Of a stretch of 64,000 nt of DNA, positions 63,241 through 64,000 are shown piece after piece. Position 1 is the stretch's first letter. Each line of letters opens with the position of its first letter. This DNA is from Ferrimonas futtsuensis DSM 18154 (GTDB lineage Bacteria; Pseudomonadota; Gammaproteobacteria; Enterobacterales; Shewanellaceae). The translations under genes and the position numbers were made by a program. The notes below the pieces were generated by a model. That model saw nothing but the letters and a program-made list of their open reading frames with translations, made no database searches and was not told the origin of the DNA. Location of the stretch: contig NZ_AUGL01000014.1 of NCBI RefSeq assembly GCF_000422645.1, positions 62,001-126,000 of the forward strand, read 5' to 3'.

Positions 63241-63988
63241 TAACCTTCAGAGGGTCGCCGTCGGCGGCCCTCGCACCCTGTTTATCGGCGATCTGCATCT
63301 GAGTGCGGAGCGTCCCGACATCACCAGGGCCTTCGCTCGCTTTCTGAATAACGAGCTCCCCGGTGCCGACGCCCTCTACATCCTCGGCGACCTGTTTGAA
63401 GCCTGGATAGGGGATGACGACCTGACCCCCTTTAACCGCGAAATCGCCGCCCTGCTTCATCAGGCCAGTGCCCAGGCTCCCATCTTTTACATCCACGGCA
63501 ACCGCGACTTCCTGGTGGGGCCAGACTTTGCCAAGCGCGCCGGCATCACTCTGCTGCCCGAAGTGGAGACCCTGACACTCTACGGCACTCCGACGGTGAT
63601 TCTTCACGGAGACAGCCTCTGCACCGCCGACCTGGAGTATCAGAAATTTCGCCGCCTCAGGAATCGCCCCTGGTTTCGCCTGCTGATGCTCTCCCTGCCT
63701 CTGCGCATGCGCCGCGCCCTGGCTCGCCGTGCCCGCGCACGCAGCAAAGCGGTCAATGCCGGCAAGGATATGACCATCATGGATGTCACCCCCTCCGCCG
63801 TTGGCCACCTGCTCGATCAAACCCGGACCCAGCGGATGATCCATGGTCACACCCACAGACCCGCCATCCACCCCCTGCCCGGCAACCGCCAACGTGTGGT
63901 GGTCGGAGACTGGTACCAACAAGACAGTGTGCTTCTGGTGACGCCGGAGGAGTGTAAACTCTCCAGCCAGGCCCTGCCAAAATCTTAA
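63230..63988 (+). CDS. lpxH: UDP-2,3-diacylglucosamine diphosphatase
   Basis: A 252-residue metallophosphoesterase that cleaves UDP-2,3-diacylglucosamine to lipid X in lipid A synthesis, acting at the inner membrane. Metal-site motifs are [25 protein letters not shown], and H-G-H-T-H-R-P. The most likely start is TTG 63230 inside the ppiB end, preceded by GAGAG; no ATG or GTG occurs before the first metal motif. It is complete in the window. Confidence 0.93.
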   Translation: MKTDNLQRVAVGGPRTLFIGDLHLSAERPDITRAFARFLNNELPGADALYILGDLFEAWIGDDDLTPFNREIAALLHQASAQAPIFYIHGNRDFLVGPDFAKRAGITLLPEVETLTLYGTPTVILHGDSLCTADLEYQKFRRLRNRPWFRLLMLSLPLRMRRALARRARARSKAVNAGKDMTIMDVTPSAVGHLLDQTRTQRMIHGHTHRPAIHPLPGNRQRVVVGDWYQQDSVLLVTPEECKLSSQALPKS

Positions 63989-64000
63989 CCAGCTGTAATT

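Overview
The window reads as one continuous stretch of a GC-rich gammaproteobacterial chromosome. The block tig-clpP-clpX-lon-hupB-ppiD, the nearby folD, cysS, ppiB and lpxH, an NrfD-type psrABC operon and a lysine riboswitch suggest an Alteromonadales member, most likely Ferrimonas or a relative in the Shewanella neighbourhood. The genus is inferred from gene content and protein resemblance only. No insertion sequence, prophage, integrase or CRISPR array was seen.

Left end (1-7.4 kb): the 3' end of a CpcT/CpeT-like gene is followed by an anaerobic respiration locus. A divergent TtrS/TtrR-like two-component pair precedes a small DUF3144-like gene and psrABC, a periplasmic molybdopterin thiosulfate/polysulfide reductase with its 4Fe-4S subunit and NrfD membrane anchor. 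Two identical 14-bp palindromes 94 bp apart lie upstream of psrA and are the best candidates for the response-regulator operator.

Metabolic middle (7.7-24.7 kb): an alpha/beta hydrolase, a Nif3-like protein, a CBS protein, a YeiE-like LysR regulator, nadE and an old yellow enzyme come first. Next is a lysine operon, an NhaC-type transporter followed by lysA, headed by a recognisable lysine riboswitch on the minus strand. YeiH, a divergent EamA exporter/LysR pair, ppaC, a lipoprotein, metY and a Tsx-like channel follow.

Middle (25-48.7 kb): an AcrAB-type RND pump (no outer-membrane channel or adjacent repressor), a YebE-like protein, a solitary hoxX, a solitary RelA/SpoT-type synthetase, an L,D-transpeptidase and a secreted endonuclease I with a three-hairpin leader. 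These are followed by a DEDDh exonuclease, the glycyl radical pair yjjI-yjjW, topB, a TetR regulator, a chemoreceptor, a wax ester synthase/DGAT-family acyltransferase and a very large predicted metalloprotease/beta-propeller/beta-barrel protein.

Right end (48.7-64 kb): fabV, then on the minus strand the proteostasis block tig, clpP, clpX, lon (with a sigma-32-like promoter), hupB, tRNA-Asp and ppiD. A tRNA operon (pseudo-tRNA-Pro, Pro, Arg, His) is transcribed divergently from folD. cysS and a ppiB-lpxH pair complete the window; lpxH overlaps ppiB and uses TTG. The least explained items are the psrA palindromes, the non-canonical expression platform of the lysine riboswitch, the long inverted repeat over the yeiH ribosome binding site, the hydrogenase-free hoxX, the three-domain protease fusion, and a small membrane ORF antisense to the end of yeiH.
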